Assembly: GCF_900106095.1 (NCBI RefSeq)
Contig: NZ_FNUD01000002.1
Span: 3,679,501 to 3,743,500 of the forward strand
Reading direction: 5' to 3'
From: Pseudomonas deceptionensis
Lineage (GTDB): Bacteria; Pseudomonadota; Gammaproteobacteria; Pseudomonadales; Pseudomonadaceae
Length of the DNA stretch: 64,000 bases
Part shown: piece after piece, positions 9,443 to 19,127 of the stretch
How the letters are laid out: the number at the start of each line of letters is the position of its first letter
How positions within the stretch are numbered: the first letter of the stretch is position 1
Program-made: the position numbers and the translations under genes
The notes under the pieces: model-generated
What the model saw: the letters and a program-made list of their open reading frames with translations, nothing else
Told to the model about the DNA's origin: nothing
Databases searched by the model: none

Positions 9443-10837
9443 TCAGGCCAACGATAACCGGGCAGTCTTGTTTGGCAAGATGAGGGCAGCACACAAAAAA
9501 CCCACCGCCACCATGCAGGCAGATACCAGAATGGCGTAGCTGAAGCCCTGCACCGCACTGCCCCCGTCCGCCAGCACGGCGATGCTCACCGCGACACCCA
9601 CGGCCAGGCCGACCGCAGAACCCACTTCCTGGGTCGTGGTCAGCATGCCGCCCGCCAAACCATGATCGACCGCATCGACTCCTTCAATACCGGCCACGGT
9701 CCAGGCCGGGAATGCGATGCCGTAACCAATGCCCCCCAACAACGTCCCGGGAAGAATCGAACCAGCCCAGGAGGTGTCCACGGCCAGGGAAACACCCAGC
9801 AAGGCCAGCCCACAGATAAACACCGTCATGCCGCCCATAATCACCGGTTTGGTCCCTACCCTTGCGATCAGGGAGGGCCCTACCCAGGCGCTGGAGAGCG
9901 TGAAGGCAATCGCCATCGGCAACAGCCCCAGGCCTGTCTGAGTAGCGGTGAAACCGAGGATTTCCTGCATATACAGCGCCACAACGACAAACGTCGGCCC
10001 CAGCGCGGTATTCGCCAGCAACGACACCAGGTTTGCGCCACCGGTCATGCGCTGCCAAAAAATCGGAATGGGCATCAGCGGGTATTCGACCCGGGTTTCA
10101 ACCCAGACAAAGACGCCGAGCAGTCCCACGGCCAGGGCAATCAACCCGTAAGTGACGGGCGAAGCAAGGCCGACGTGCTCGCTGTTGGCAAACGCGAACA
10201 CCAGCGTTGCAGCACCCGACGCGACCAGAACCGCACCGCCGATGTCGAGGCGCATCGCGGCCATTGAAGCCTCGCGCTTGCCTTCTGGCAGGTAGCCTGC
10301 CAGGGCAATCACCAGCACACCCACAGGGACATTGATCCAGAGCACCCAGCGCCAGCCCAGCGCATCAGTGATGATCCCACCCAGAATCAGCCCTGCAACG
10401 AAACCGCTTGCAGCCACGGCCGTCCAGGCCCCCAGCGCACGGTTGCGCGATTTCTCGTCAGGGAACAGCGCCAGCAACAACGAAAAAGCAGCCGGTGAAA
10501 AAAGGGCCGCGCCAAAGCCTTGCATGGCCCGGGTCACGATGAGCATTGCGGGGCTCTGCGAGAAACCGCCGAGCAATGAGCCCAGAGTGAAGATCACCAG
10601 CCCCAGCAGAAATACCCGGCGACGGCCAAACATGTCGGCAGCGCGCCCACCCAACAGCAGAAACCCCGCAATGGCGACGCCGTACGCATTGATGACCCAC
10701 TGCAAGGCTCCAGGCGTGAACCCCAGGCTTTCCTGAATCTGCGGCAAGGGGATCATGGTGATAGAGAAGTCGAGCAATGCCACAAATTGAGTCGTGCATA
10801 ACAAAATGAGGCAGAGCCGCCAGCGAGGATTATTCAT
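9443..10837 (-). CDS. MFS drug efflux transporter, DHA2 family
   Basis: Proton-driven exporter of the EmrB/QacA family, 464 residues, about 14 membrane helices. Helix 1 has the DHA2 motif LLDFSITMIPLP, motif A reads GGRAADMFGRRR, and motif C (antiporter) reads GFVAGLILGG. It is divergently transcribed from a LysR regulator, which probably controls it. The substrate is unknown; there is no membrane-fusion partner next to it. Confidence 0.85.
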   Translation of the reverse strand: MNNPRWRLCLILLCTTQFVALLDFSITMIPLPQIQESLGFTPGALQWVINAYGVAIAGFLLLGGRAADMFGRRRVFLLGLVIFTLGSLLGGFSQSPAMLIVTRAMQGFGAALFSPAAFSLLLALFPDEKSRNRALGAWTAVAASGFVAGLILGGIITDALGWRWVLWINVPVGVLVIALAGYLPEGKREASMAAMRLDIGGAVLVASGAATLVFAFANSEHVGLASPVTYGLIALAVGLLGVFVWVETRVEYPLMPIPIFWQRMTGGANLVSLLANTALGPTFVVVALYMQEILGFTATQTGLGLLPMAIAFTLSSAWVGPSLIARVGTKPVIMGGMTVFICGLALLGVSLAVDTSWAGSILPGTLLGGIGYGIAFPAWTVAGIEGVDAVDHGLAGGMLTTTQEVGSAVGLAVGVAVSIAVLADGGSAVQGFSYAILVSACMVAVGFLCAALILPNKTARLSLA

Positions 10838-10854
10838 TCGTACACCCCTATAGA

Positions 10855-10869
10855 TTTAGTTTTACTAAA
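10855..10869. promoter_or_regulatory. palindrome between MFS and LysR genes, candidate operator
   Basis: TTTAGT-TTT-ACTAAA is a perfect 6-bp inverted repeat with a 3-base centre, 18 bases upstream of the MFS start codon, in the divergent promoter region. The T-N11-A spacing of the whole repeat fits a LysR-type site. Confidence 0.4.
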
Positions 10870-10966
10870 CTTGATTAGAACCTCTAAACACGCTGTATCA
10901 TCGTCCTCACGCCGGTTGTGCGGAAACGATCATTTGTGCTCTCAAAAGTCAGGAAAACTAAACCCC

Positions 10967-11857
10967 ATGGCCACGTCGCTGCCCCTTCTCGCGTTGCGTA
11001 CCTTTGTTGAAGTCGGGCAACGCGGCAGTATCAAGGCGGCCGCTCAAGCGCTGAGTGTCACTTCAGGTGCTGTCAGCCAGCAGATTCGCTTGCTGGAAGA
11101 TCGGGTCGGCATGGCGCTGTTCACACGGGAGCGAAGCGGTTTGCGCCTGACAGAAGCCGGGGCCAGCGTTCATCCCGTGTTGCTCCAGGCCTTTGAAAAC
11201 ATGCAACAGGCATTGCAGTCGCTGGAGGCCATCAAGTGCCGGCAGACCTTGACCATCAGTACGGTCGCGACGTTTGCCGCTTCGTGGCTGGTGCCGCGCC
11301 TTGGTCGCTTTAACCTGCGCCACCCGCACATCGAAGTCAGGGTTGAAGCCACGTCCGCCGTGGCCGACATGCGCCGGGACCGGGTCGATGTGGCGCTGCG
11401 CCACGGGCTGGGCAACTATCCCGGTTTGCAAGTCACCCGCCTGATGGCGCCCGTGATGGTGCCGGTAGCCAGTCCCGCCCTGATGGCCGCAAGCCCGAAA
11501 ATCACTAACCCGGCGGATTGTCTTGAATTTGCGCTGTTGCATGACGCTGACCGGACAGACTGGTCCCTCTGGCTCGCGGCCCACGACGTCGCCAAAGATC
11601 CGCGCGCCGAACGCGGCACAGCGTTCGAAGATGATTTCCTGCTGATTCGGGCCGCCGAGGCCGGTCAAGGGCTAGCCCTGGTACCCCGGGAATACGCGCT
11701 GGAAGAAATCAACGCCGGCCGCCTCGTCCAGGTCCTGGATAAACCTTGGCCTGCGCGCTTTGCCTACTATGTGGTGACCCGCCAGGACGCCCTGCACAGA
11801 GAAGAGGTCAAGGCATTCGTGGACTGGATCATGGAAGAAGCCCAGGGGGTGATTTAA
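10967..11857 (+). CDS. LysR-family transcriptional regulator (GcvA-like)
   Basis: 296 residues from the ATG at 10967, preceded by AGGA; a longer frame to 10871 lacks the usual LTTR start. The N-terminal winged HTH reads LRTFVEVGQRGSIKAAAQ... SGAVSQQIRLLEDRVG. The rest is the periplasmic-binding-type effector domain, which begins at TLTISTVATFAASWLVPRL as in the GcvA/AmpR subgroup. It is divergent from the DHA2 exporter, the most likely target. Confidence 0.88.
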   Translation: MATSLPLLALRTFVEVGQRGSIKAAAQALSVTSGAVSQQIRLLEDRVGMALFTRERSGLRLTEAGASVHPVLLQAFENMQQALQSLEAIKCRQTLTISTVATFAASWLVPRLGRFNLRHPHIEVRVEATSAVADMRRDRVDVALRHGLGNYPGLQVTRLMAPVMVPVASPALMAASPKITNPADCLEFALLHDADRTDWSLWLAAHDVAKDPRAERGTAFEDDFLLIRAAEAGQGLALVPREYALEEINAGRLVQVLDKPWPARFAYYVVTRQDALHREEVKAFVDWIMEEAQGVI

Positions 11858-12053
11858 CGAACCTTTCAGGATCGCTCCCTGCACTATTGATTCAGCTCAT
11901 CAGGGGCGTGCCATCGCGACGCGCTTTCGCGCAAGGCAGGGTTTAGAAAATCTGATCCCATAGTGGATAAAACATCGTTTTAAATTCAGCGTGCCGACGG
12001 CTAGGGTGCCTCTTCACCATTTGACTGCCCCGTCGTTCTCCAAAGGCCCTGTA

Positions 12054-12689
12054 ATGACCGCCCCTGACCTGACGCTCTATACCGACAGTTCGCCCAACGG
12101 CTTCAAGATCACCATTGCCCTGGAGGAGCTGGAACTCCCCTATACCCTTCGCCATGTTCATATCGAGCAGGGCGAACACCGCCAGCCCGAATTTCTCAAG
12201 CTCAACCCCCATGGGCGCATCCCCGTTCTGGTTGACCACGCGACGGGCATCACCCTGTTCGAGTCTGCCGCCATCCTGCTTTATCTGGCCGAAAAGACAG
12301 CACAGCTATTGCCTGCGGAGCCTTCTGAACGCTGGTCGGCCATTACCTGGCTCATGTTCCACACCTCGAGCATGGGGCCCCTCCTGGGCCAGCGCGTGCA
12401 TTTCGAACTGTTTGATCAGCCTGCAAGCCCCACCGCCATCGCCCGCCTGCGGCAACTGACGGAATCGACGTTCGCAACACTCGATCAACATCTGTCCAGC
12501 CAGCCATGGCTGGCGGGAGCGCATTACTCGATTGCCGATATCGCGACCTTCGGCTGGATGCATATCGCCCGCATCATCAACTTTGACTTCAGCCGGTATC
12601 GCCACCTGAGCGCATGGTACGAGCGAATTGCCCTGCGCCCGGCCGTGCAACGGGGTGTTGCGCTCCCCCATCCAGCGACGGGCGCCTGA
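12054..12689 (+). CDS. glutathione S-transferase (Ure2p/YfcG-like)
   Basis: Cytosolic enzyme using glutathione for conjugation or disulfide reduction. 211 residues from the ATG at 12054. The N-terminal thioredoxin-like domain has LYTDSSPNGFK, in which the SPNG segment matches the Ure2p/YfcG T-P-N-G active-site strand. It also has HGRIPVLVD with the cis-Pro and the glutathione-binding ES in LFESAAIL. The helical C-domain carries the N-capping motif SIADIATFGW. It is a single gene, not in an operon with its neighbours. Confidence 0.9.
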   Translation: MTAPDLTLYTDSSPNGFKITIALEELELPYTLRHVHIEQGEHRQPEFLKLNPHGRIPVLVDHATGITLFESAAILLYLAEKTAQLLPAEPSERWSAITWLMFHTSSMGPLLGQRVHFELFDQPASPTAIARLRQLTESTFATLDQHLSSQPWLAGAHYSIADIATFGWMHIARIINFDFSRYRHLSAWYERIALRPAVQRGVALPHPATGA

Positions 12690-12853
12690 CACCGCACAAT
12701 GGGTAATGAACCAGATTGCGATTCCAGCCCAAAGGCAGGCCATTGCAGTGCCAGCATCGAACTTTATTCCTGATGCACCATCCATATGTTCACAGGCAGG
12801 ATCATTTCGCTCCTGCTTAAATCTATTGATCACTATCGACTGAGGTTAATCAC

Positions 12854-13276
12854 ATGCGATTTACATTACCGGTCCTTGTGCTGGGCATCGTGATATCGCA
12901 GGGAGCAATGGCCGCTGGAGATGGATCTGCCGCTGTCGGAGGCGGTGTTGGCGGTGTGTTGGGCAATATTGTCGGTCAACAGTTGGGCGGTTCTACCGGG
13001 GCAGCCATCGGCGCAGGCGTCGGCGGTGCTGCAGGCAGCGCAGTTGGCGCGCCAAGAGGCAACAAGACCGAAGCCGCCATTGGTGGCGGTGTCGGCGGTG
13101 CTGGCGGCTCGCTCATCGGTCGTCAGCTCGGAGGCTCCACCGGTTCTGCCATAGGGGCGGGGCTAGGCGGCGCTGCGGGTGGCGCGGTCGGCAACAATCT
13201 GGGCGACGATGGCAACCGGCACAGCTCGGGCGGTAAACACAAACATAAGCACAAAAACAAAAATAAAAACCATTGA
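12854..13276 (+). CDS. secreted glycine-zipper protein with internal duplication
   Basis: 140 residues: signal peptide ending GAMA|A, then two near-identical ~45-residue blocks (about residues 26-70 and 73-117), each with GGGVGG, GxxLGGSTG and AIGAGxGGAAG. A Lys/His/Asn-rich tail (alternating HK then KN) ends the protein. Glycine-zipper repeats pack as transmembrane or amyloid-like helices, as in OmpA/17-kDa surface-antigen-like proteins. No lipobox is present. Function unknown; location periplasm or outer membrane is inferred. Confidence 0.75.
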   Translation: MRFTLPVLVLGIVISQGAMAAGDGSAAVGGGVGGVLGNIVGQQLGGSTGAAIGAGVGGAAGSAVGAPRGNKTEAAIGGGVGGAGGSLIGRQLGGSTGSAIGAGLGGAAGGAVGNNLGDDGNRHSSGGKHKHKHKNKNKNH

Positions 13277-13324
13277 AAACCGGTTTTCAATGGTCAAGAG
13301 CCCGACTTCGTGTCGGGCTTTTTT
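13270..13324 (+). terminator. double hairpin with rho-independent terminator
   Basis: A perfect 24-base palindrome at 13270-13293 (arms CCATTGAAAACC and GGTTTTCAATGG) overlaps the stop codon of the glycine-zipper gene. It is followed by stem AGCCCGAC/GTCGGGCT (13299-13319) and a run of T. The second hairpin is a standard intrinsic terminator. Confidence 0.85.
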
Positions 13325-13483
13325 GTGCGCTCGCCCCTTCCCCTCCCCCATACACCGCGCAGTTTGTGTACCCCGCGATCTTTTGCTGTGCAGGCATAAC
13401 CCCTTTTAAAGGGGCAACTGCCCAGGACTGCTCTAGAGTCCATACACACCTCTAATAAAAACAATCGAGTGTCGTGAGCCGCC

Positions 13484-14983
13484 ATGAACATTCTTTACGA
13501 TGAACGCGTCGATGGCGCCCTGCCTGACGTCGATAAAGCCGTGTTGCTGCACACCTTGTACACGCGTTTGCCGGACCTTGAGGTCCTGCATCAGCGCGAG
13601 GAACTCAAACCGTACGAATGCGACGGTCTGTCTGCCTACCGCACCACGCCGCTGCTGGTGGTGTTGCCGCGCCACCTTGGCGAGGTGCAAGGCATCTTGC
13701 GAATCTGCCATGAACTGCATGTTCCTGTCGTCGCCCGAGGGGCTGGCACCGGTTTGTCCGGTGGTGCACTGCCGCTGGAAAAAGGCGTGCTGCTGGTGAT
13801 GGCGCGCTTCAACACTATCCTGCACATCGACCCTTATGCCCGCACCGCACGGGTCCAGCCGGGGGTGCGCAACCTGGCGATTTCCCAGGCGGCGGCGCCG
13901 TTCGGTCTGTACTACGCGCCGGACCCTTCCTCGCAAATCGCCTGTTCGATTGGCGGCAACGTCGCGGAAAACGCCGGTGGCGTGCATTGCCTGAAGTACG
14001 GTTTGACCGTGCACAACCTGCTCAAGGTCGAAATATTGACCGTGGAAGGCGAGCCTTTGACCCTCGGCTCGGACGCCCTCGACGCCCCGGGTTTCGACCT
14101 GTTGGCGCTGTTCACAGGCTCCGAAGGCATGCTGGGGGTCATTACCGAGGTGACGGTCAAACTGCTGCCCAAACCCCAGACCGCCAAAGTGCTGCTGGCT
14201 GCGTTCGATTCTGTCGAGAAAGCCGGGCGGGCCGTGGCTGACATCATTGCCGCCGGCATCATCCCCGGCGGCCTGGAGATGATGGACAACCTGGCCATCC
14301 GCGCCGCCGAAGACTTTATCCACGCCGGCTACCCCGTCGATGCCCAGGCCATTTTGCTGTGCGAGCTCGATGGCGTGGAAGCCGATGTCTTCGATGACTG
14401 CAACCGTGTGCGTCAGGTACTGGAACAGGCCGGCGCCACCGAAGTGCGCCAGGCCAGGGACGAAGCAGAACGGGTACGCTTCTGGGCCGGGCGCAAGAAC
14501 GCCTTCCCGGCGGTGGGCCGCCTCTCGCCGGATTACTACTGCATGGACGGCACCATACCGCGCCGTGAACTGCCGGGCGTGCTGCAAGCCATCGCCGCGC
14601 TGTCGGCCGAATACAACCTGCGGGTCGCCAACGTGTTCCACGCCGGTGACGGCAATATGCACCCGCTGATTCTGTTCGATGCCAACCAGCCGGGGGAACT
14701 CGATCGCGCCGAGGCCCTGGGCGGCAAGATTCTCGAATTGTGCGTGAAGGTCGGCGGCAGCATTACCGGCGAACACGGTGTGGGGCGTGAAAAAATCAAT
14801 CAGATGTGCGCTCAGTTCAACAGCGATGAGCTGACCCTGTTCCACGCGGTCAAGGCCGCTTTCGATCCCGGTGGTTTGCTCAACCCCGGCAAGAACATTC
14901 CGACCCTGCATCGCTGCGCCGAGTTTGGCGCCATGCATGTCCATATGGGTCAGCTGCCCTTCCCTGATCTGGAGCGTTTCTGA
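13484..14983 (+). CDS. glcD: glycolate oxidase FAD-binding subunit GlcD
   Basis: Catalytic FAD subunit that oxidises glycolate to glyoxylate. 499 residues, the usual length. The FAD PP-loop is at about residue 85 (ARGAGTGLSGGA). Family segments include SSQIACSIGGNVAENAGG, FTGSEGMLGVITEV and the C-terminal HAGDGNMHP with GEHGVGREK. First gene of glcDEF; its stop overlaps the glcE start (TGATG). No glcC regulator or glcG lies beside the operon here. Confidence 0.96.
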   Translation: MNILYDERVDGALPDVDKAVLLHTLYTRLPDLEVLHQREELKPYECDGLSAYRTTPLLVVLPRHLGEVQGILRICHELHVPVVARGAGTGLSGGALPLEKGVLLVMARFNTILHIDPYARTARVQPGVRNLAISQAAAPFGLYYAPDPSSQIACSIGGNVAENAGGVHCLKYGLTVHNLLKVEILTVEGEPLTLGSDALDAPGFDLLALFTGSEGMLGVITEVTVKLLPKPQTAKVLLAAFDSVEKAGRAVADIIAAGIIPGGLEMMDNLAIRAAEDFIHAGYPVDAQAILLCELDGVEADVFDDCNRVRQVLEQAGATEVRQARDEAERVRFWAGRKNAFPAVGRLSPDYYCMDGTIPRRELPGVLQAIAALSAEYNLRVANVFHAGDGNMHPLILFDANQPGELDRAEALGGKILELCVKVGGSITGEHGVGREKINQMCAQFNSDELTLFHAVKAAFDPGGLLNPGKNIPTLHRCAEFGAMHVHMGQLPFPDLERF

Positions 14984-16044
14984 TGCCCGGTCCGCAAGAT
15001 ATCGATGACAGCAGCAGGCTGCTGGAGCAGGTCAACCTGGCGTTGCAGTACGCCACTCCTCTGCGCATCCAGGGCGCCAACAGCAAAATATTCCTTGGCC
15101 ACAACGTGGCGGGTGAAGTGCTTGATACCCGCTCCCACCGGGGCATCGTCAGCTATGACCCGACCGAACTGGTAATCACCGCCCGCTGTGGCACGCCGCT
15201 GTCGGAATTGGCGCTGGTGCTGGATGAGGCACAACAAATGCTGCCCTGCGAACCGCCCTCCTTCGGCGCCGCCACCGTGGGCGGCATGATTGCCTGCGGG
15301 CTGTCAGGGCCGCGTCGGCCATGGTCGGGTTCGGTCAGGGACTTTGTGCTCGGCACACGGGTGATCACGGGGCACGGCAAGCATTTACGGTTTGGAGGCG
15401 AGGTCATGAAAAACGTCGCCGGCTATGATTTGTCACGCCTGATGGCTGGCAGTTACGGCCTGCTCGGGGTACTGACTGAAGTGTCCCTCAAGGTCCTGCC
15501 CAAGCCGCGCCAATGCCTGAGCATCAGCCTGGAGCTGGACGCCGGTCATGCCCTGCTGCGCCTTGCGCAATGGGGCCAGCAACCGCTGCCGATCAGCGCC
15601 GCGTGTCACGATGGCCAGCGCCTGCACCTGCGGTTTGAAGGCGGTGAAGGCTCGGTGGCGGCGGCCCATGAGCGGCTGGGCGGTGAGCTTCTGGCCCCGT
15701 CCTTCTGGGCCGACCTCAACGAGCACCGACTGCCGTTTTTCGATGAAGACCAGCCCCTCTGGCGCCTGTCCTTGCCCAACAACACCCCCGAACTGGCCCT
15801 GCCCGGACGGCAACTGATCGACTGGGGCGGCGCCCAGCGCTGGCTCAAGTCGGACGCCGATGCGACGTTTCTTCGCAATGTGGTAGCCGAAGTCGGCGGG
15901 CATATGACCTGCTACAGCCATGGCCTCGTCGACAGCCCGTTCCACCCGCTGCCGGAGACCCTGATGCGCTACCACCGCAACCTCAAACAACAACTCGATC
16001 CACAGGGCATCTTCAACCCCGGGCGCCTGTACGCGGAGCTTTGA
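14983..16044 (+). CDS. glcE: glycolate oxidase FAD-binding subunit GlcE
   Basis: Second FAD-binding subunit of the glycolate oxidase complex, 353 residues. It has the same FAD-binding fold as GlcD, with LRIQGANSKIFLG at the PP-loop, FGAATVGGMIACGLSGPRRPW and VAGYDLSRLMAGSYGLLG. The C-terminus QGIFNPGRLYAEL is typical. It is coupled to glcD by overlap and separated from glcF by 3 bases. Confidence 0.95.
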   Translation: MPGPQDIDDSSRLLEQVNLALQYATPLRIQGANSKIFLGHNVAGEVLDTRSHRGIVSYDPTELVITARCGTPLSELALVLDEAQQMLPCEPPSFGAATVGGMIACGLSGPRRPWSGSVRDFVLGTRVITGHGKHLRFGGEVMKNVAGYDLSRLMAGSYGLLGVLTEVSLKVLPKPRQCLSISLELDAGHALLRLAQWGQQPLPISAACHDGQRLHLRFEGGEGSVAAAHERLGGELLAPSFWADLNEHRLPFFDEDQPLWRLSLPNNTPELALPGRQLIDWGGAQRWLKSDADATFLRNVVAEVGGHMTCYSHGLVDSPFHPLPETLMRYHRNLKQQLDPQGIFNPGRLYAEL

Positions 16045-16047
16045 GCC

Positions 16048-17265
16048 ATGCAGACCACCTTGAGCGAACACGCACGCCAACTTCCCCGCGCCCTGGAGGC
16101 CGAAAGCATCCTGCGCAGTTGCGTGCATTGCGGCTTCTGTAACGCCACCTGCCCGACCTACCAACTGCTCGGTGACGAGCTGGATGGTCCCAGGGGCCGT
16201 ATCTACCTGATCAAGCAGGTGCTCGAAGGCAACGAGGCGACCCAGAAAACCCAGCAGCATCTGGACCGCTGCCTGTCGTGCCGCAATTGCGAAACCACCT
16301 GCCCCTCCGGCGTCGACTATCACAACTTGCTGGATATCGGCCGCGCCGTGGTCGATGCACAAGTACCAAGGCCCCTCGGCCAGCGCTTGCTGCGCGAAGG
16401 CTTGCGCAGCGTTGTGCCCAATGCGGGGCTGTTCAAAAAGCTGCTCGGCAGCGGGCAGGTTCTGCGTGCGTGGCTGCCCGCCCCCCTGCAAATCAAGGTG
16501 CCTCGCCAGGTGCCGGCGGCAAAACCACGCCCCGCCACCCGCCATACGCGCCGGGTACTGATGCTCGAAGGCTGCGTGCAGCCCGGGCTGTCCCCCAACA
16601 CCAACGCGGCCGCTGCCAGAGTCCTGGACCGGCTGGGGATCAGCGTGACGGCCGCCCCCGAAGCCGGTTGCTGCGGGGCCGTGGACTATCATCTGGACGC
16701 TCAGGCGGGCGGCCTGGACCGTGCCCGCCGCAATATCGATGCCTGGTGGCCGGCCATTGAACAAGGCGCCGAGGCCATCGTGCAGACCGCCAGCGGTTGC
16801 GGGGCCTTTATCAAGGACTACGGCCACCTGCTGGCCAGCGACCCGGCTTATGCCCGCAAAGCCGCAACCGTCAGTGCGCTGGCCAGGGACCTGGTTGAAG
16901 TGCTGCGCGACGAGCCGCTGGAAAAACTCCGCGTGCGCAGCAATCAGCGCCTGGCGTTCCACTGCCCCTGCACCTTGCAGCACGCACAAAAGCTCGCCGG
17001 GGCGGTTGAAGCCATTCTCGCCAGCCTGGGTTTCAACCTGACCCTCGTGCCCGACAGCCATCTGTGCTGCGGCTCGGCGGGCACTTATTCGCTGACCCAG
17101 CCCGAACTGTCCCGGCAACTGCGCGACAACAAACTCCAGGCCCTGGAAAGCGGCCACCCCGACGTGATTGCCACGGCCAATATCGGCTGCCAGTCCCACC
17201 TCGACAGTGCAGGCAGAACCCCGGTACGGCACTGGATCGAACTGGTTGAAGCCGCACTGCCCTGA
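16048..17265 (+). CDS. glcF: glycolate oxidase iron-sulfur subunit GlcF
   Basis: Electron-transfer subunit passing electrons from GlcDE to the membrane quinone pool. 405 residues. Two [4Fe-4S] motifs are visible: C25-x2-C28-x2-C31-x3-C35 (CVHCGFCNATCP) and C75-x2-C78-x2-C81-x3-C85 (CLSCRNCETTCP). Two CCG domains follow (AGCCGAVDY and LCCGSAGTY). Last gene of the operon; convergent with umuC 20 bases further on. Confidence 0.96.
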   Translation: MQTTLSEHARQLPRALEAESILRSCVHCGFCNATCPTYQLLGDELDGPRGRIYLIKQVLEGNEATQKTQQHLDRCLSCRNCETTCPSGVDYHNLLDIGRAVVDAQVPRPLGQRLLREGLRSVVPNAGLFKKLLGSGQVLRAWLPAPLQIKVPRQVPAAKPRPATRHTRRVLMLEGCVQPGLSPNTNAAAARVLDRLGISVTAAPEAGCCGAVDYHLDAQAGGLDRARRNIDAWWPAIEQGAEAIVQTASGCGAFIKDYGHLLASDPAYARKAATVSALARDLVEVLRDEPLEKLRVRSNQRLAFHCPCTLQHAQKLAGAVEAILASLGFNLTLVPDSHLCCGSAGTYSLTQPELSRQLRDNKLQALESGHPDVIATANIGCQSHLDSAGRTPVRHWIELVEAALP

Positions 17266-17285
17266 GCCGAATCAGCGAAGGCCGG

Positions 17286-18566
17286 CTACTGGCACGAAAC
17301 ACGCCAGAGCTGGTCCACCTTCGTCGTATAGCTCTGGCTCATCATCTCCCGCCGCATCCCCCAGTCGGGGTTTCGCGGCACGCTGGCCGCTCGCAGCGTG
17401 CCCCTGCCCCAACGCCCGTTGATCGCATCCAGTACCGCCATCACCTTTGAAGCGTCTGCCGGTTGACTGACCGCAAACAGGTCGTCCGAGAACTCACCCG
17501 GCTGGCGCAGATCCAGCAGCAACACCTCGGCCTTGCTGTATTTGAACCCCGGCTGAAAAACATGCCCCAACGCATCGACCGCAGCCTTGGTCAGTAACCG
17601 CACGTCATCGGTGGGGTACGGCAAGGTCACTACCACCCCTCTGGCGTATTTCGCTTCGTCCGGGTTGAACATGCCTGTGCGAATGCTGACCCGGATTTTC
17701 TTGCAGAAGGATTTTTGCGCCCGCAGCTTTTCCGAGGCACGCATCATGTAGGTGGCCACGGCCTCCTGGATGGGCGCCAACTCGGTCAGGCGCTTGCCGA
17801 ACATGCGGCTGCAACAGATTTCCTGCTTGGGCGGGTCGGGCTCGTCCAGGGCCAGGCACGAGGTACCGGCCAATTCACGGGCGGTCTTTTCGATGACCAC
17901 ACTGAATTTTTTGCGCAGCATCCAGGGGTCGGCCCTGGCCAGGTCCATGGCAGTGCGGATGCCCATACTTTCAAGGTGAACGGTCATGCGCCGCCCGATA
18001 CCCCAGACCTCCGACACCGCAGTATTGCGCAGCACCCAGTCACGTTCATGGTCGCCACAGAGGTTCACAACCCCGCCCGTATGAGTCTGAAGCCGTTTGG
18101 CGGTATGGTTGGCCAACTTGGCCAGGGTCTTGGTATGAGCAATCCCGACCCCGACCGGAATACCCGAGCATTGCAGAATCCGGCTGCGCAACTGCCGCCC
18201 CGTCGCGGTAGCATCCACGATACCGGTCAAGTCGGCAAAGGCCTCGTCAATGCTGTACACCTCGACTGCCGGCACCATTGACTCAATCAGGCTCATGACG
18301 CGCTCGCTCAGGTCGCCATACAGCGCATAGTTGGACGAGAACGCCACAATCCCCAATTGCTCGAGCCGGTGCCTGATCTGAAAATACGGCTCGCCCATCT
18401 TCACATGGGGCTTGGCGTCATAACTGCGGGCGATCACGCAGCCGTCGTTATTGCTCAGCACCACGATGGGCACCTTGGCCAGATCCGGGCGAAATACCCG
18501 CTCGCAACTGGCATAGAAGCTGTTGCAGTCAATCAGGCCATAAACCGGGGCAGGCTTAGTGGCCAT
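17286..18566 (-). CDS. umuC: DNA polymerase V catalytic subunit UmuC (RulB-like)
   Basis: Y-family error-prone polymerase for translesion synthesis after DNA damage. 426 residues, full length. Catalytic acidic residues are D13 ([12 protein letters not shown]) and D107-E108 (YSIDEAF). The steric-gate region is NSFYASCE. The helix-hairpin-helix region [12 protein letters not shown] and the little-finger domain are present. It overlaps umuD by 11 bases and shares its LexA-controlled promoter. Confidence 0.95.
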   Translation of the reverse strand: MATKPAPVYGLIDCNSFYASCERVFRPDLAKVPIVVLSNNDGCVIARSYDAKPHVKMGEPYFQIRHRLEQLGIVAFSSNYALYGDLSERVMSLIESMVPAVEVYSIDEAFADLTGIVDATATGRQLRSRILQCSGIPVGVGIAHTKTLAKLANHTAKRLQTHTGGVVNLCGDHERDWVLRNTAVSEVWGIGRRMTVHLESMGIRTAMDLARADPWMLRKKFSVVIEKTARELAGTSCLALDEPDPPKQEICCSRMFGKRLTELAPIQEAVATYMMRASEKLRAQKSFCKKIRVSIRTGMFNPDEAKYARGVVVTLPYPTDDVRLLTKAAVDALGHVFQPGFKYSKAEVLLLDLRQPGEFSDDLFAVSQPADASKVMAVLDAINGRWGRGTLRAASVPRNPDWGMRREMMSQSYTTKVDQLWRVSCQ

Positions 18567-18984
18567 GGCTGCGCACGGTATAGGTGATCACGCCCCAGAT
18601 CGAAAGCTCATCACCTTCCAGCACATAACGGTCCGGGTATTTCAGGTTTTCGGACTGCAGGATCACGCTCTTGGCGCGCAAACAAAGGCGCTTGCAGACG
18701 GGGTCATTGTTGAGCAGCGCCACCACCACATCGCCGTGCCCGGGTTCGATTGCACGATCCACCACCGCCAGATCCCCTGAAAAAATCCCGGCGCCCTGCA
18801 TGCTGTCGCCATCGATCCGTACCAGATACACGTGGGGCGCGCGGATACTGAGCAGCTCGTCGAGGGAAATCTCCTTGTCGATATGATCCGCCGCCGGTGA
18901 CGGAAACCCGGCAGGAACCTTGAAGGAGCACAGAGGCAGGCGAATGCCATCTTCAGCAATAGGCCCCAGGGGAGTGAAACTCAT
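18556..18984 (-). CDS. umuD: UmuD, SOS mutagenesis protease subunit of Pol V (RulA-like)
   Basis: 142 residues. RecA* stimulates self-cleavage to UmuD', which joins UmuC. The cleavage site is A25-G26 in [11 protein letters not shown], where E. coli has C24-G25. The Ser-Lys dyad is S61 (GDSMQGAGI) and K98 (PVCKRL). A perfect-spacing LexA box lies just upstream. A complete umuDC pair, both reading frames intact. Confidence 0.95.
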   Translation of the reverse strand: MSFTPLGPIAEDGIRLPLCSFKVPAGFPSPAADHIDKEISLDELLSIRAPHVYLVRIDGDSMQGAGIFSGDLAVVDRAIEPGHGDVVVALLNNDPVCKRLCLRAKSVILQSENLKYPDRYVLEGDELSIWGVITYTVRSHGH

Positions 18985-19003
18985 GACGCGCGCCTTATTC
19001 TAA

Positions 19004-19019
19004 CTGTATGAATATACAG
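19004..19019 (-). promoter_or_regulatory. LexA (SOS) box of umuDC
   Basis: CTGTATATTCATACAG on the minus strand matches the CTGT-N8-ACAG LexA consensus, with the arms CTGTAT/ATACAG fully symmetric. It begins about 20 bases upstream of the umuD ATG, where it would cover the promoter. Confidence 0.9.
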
Positions 19020-19079
19020 TTAACAACGTAGGAACATTCCGGTCAATTTATCTGTCAGGGATTTCGACGAGAGGACGGT

Positions 19080-19120
19080 CATCCGCGAGAGCCCTGCCTG
19101 TAGGGGCCTGCTCGCGGATG
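19080..19120. repeat. REP-like hairpin downstream of the sucrose hydrolase gene
   Basis: CATCCGCGAG (19080-19089) and CTCGCGGATG (19111-19120) form a perfect 10-bp stem. The spacer holds a CTACAGG-type sequence in reverse. Length and composition resemble Pseudomonas REP elements. It lies just after the 3' end of the leftward GH32 gene and may also act as a terminator. Confidence 0.6.
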
Positions 19121-19127
19121 GCCTGTC

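Noticed and set aside
13433..17232. Leftward open frames of about 500 and 600 codons opposite glcD and glcEF
   Set aside because: Both are antisense shadows of well-recognised glcDEF genes with intact FAD and Fe-S motifs.
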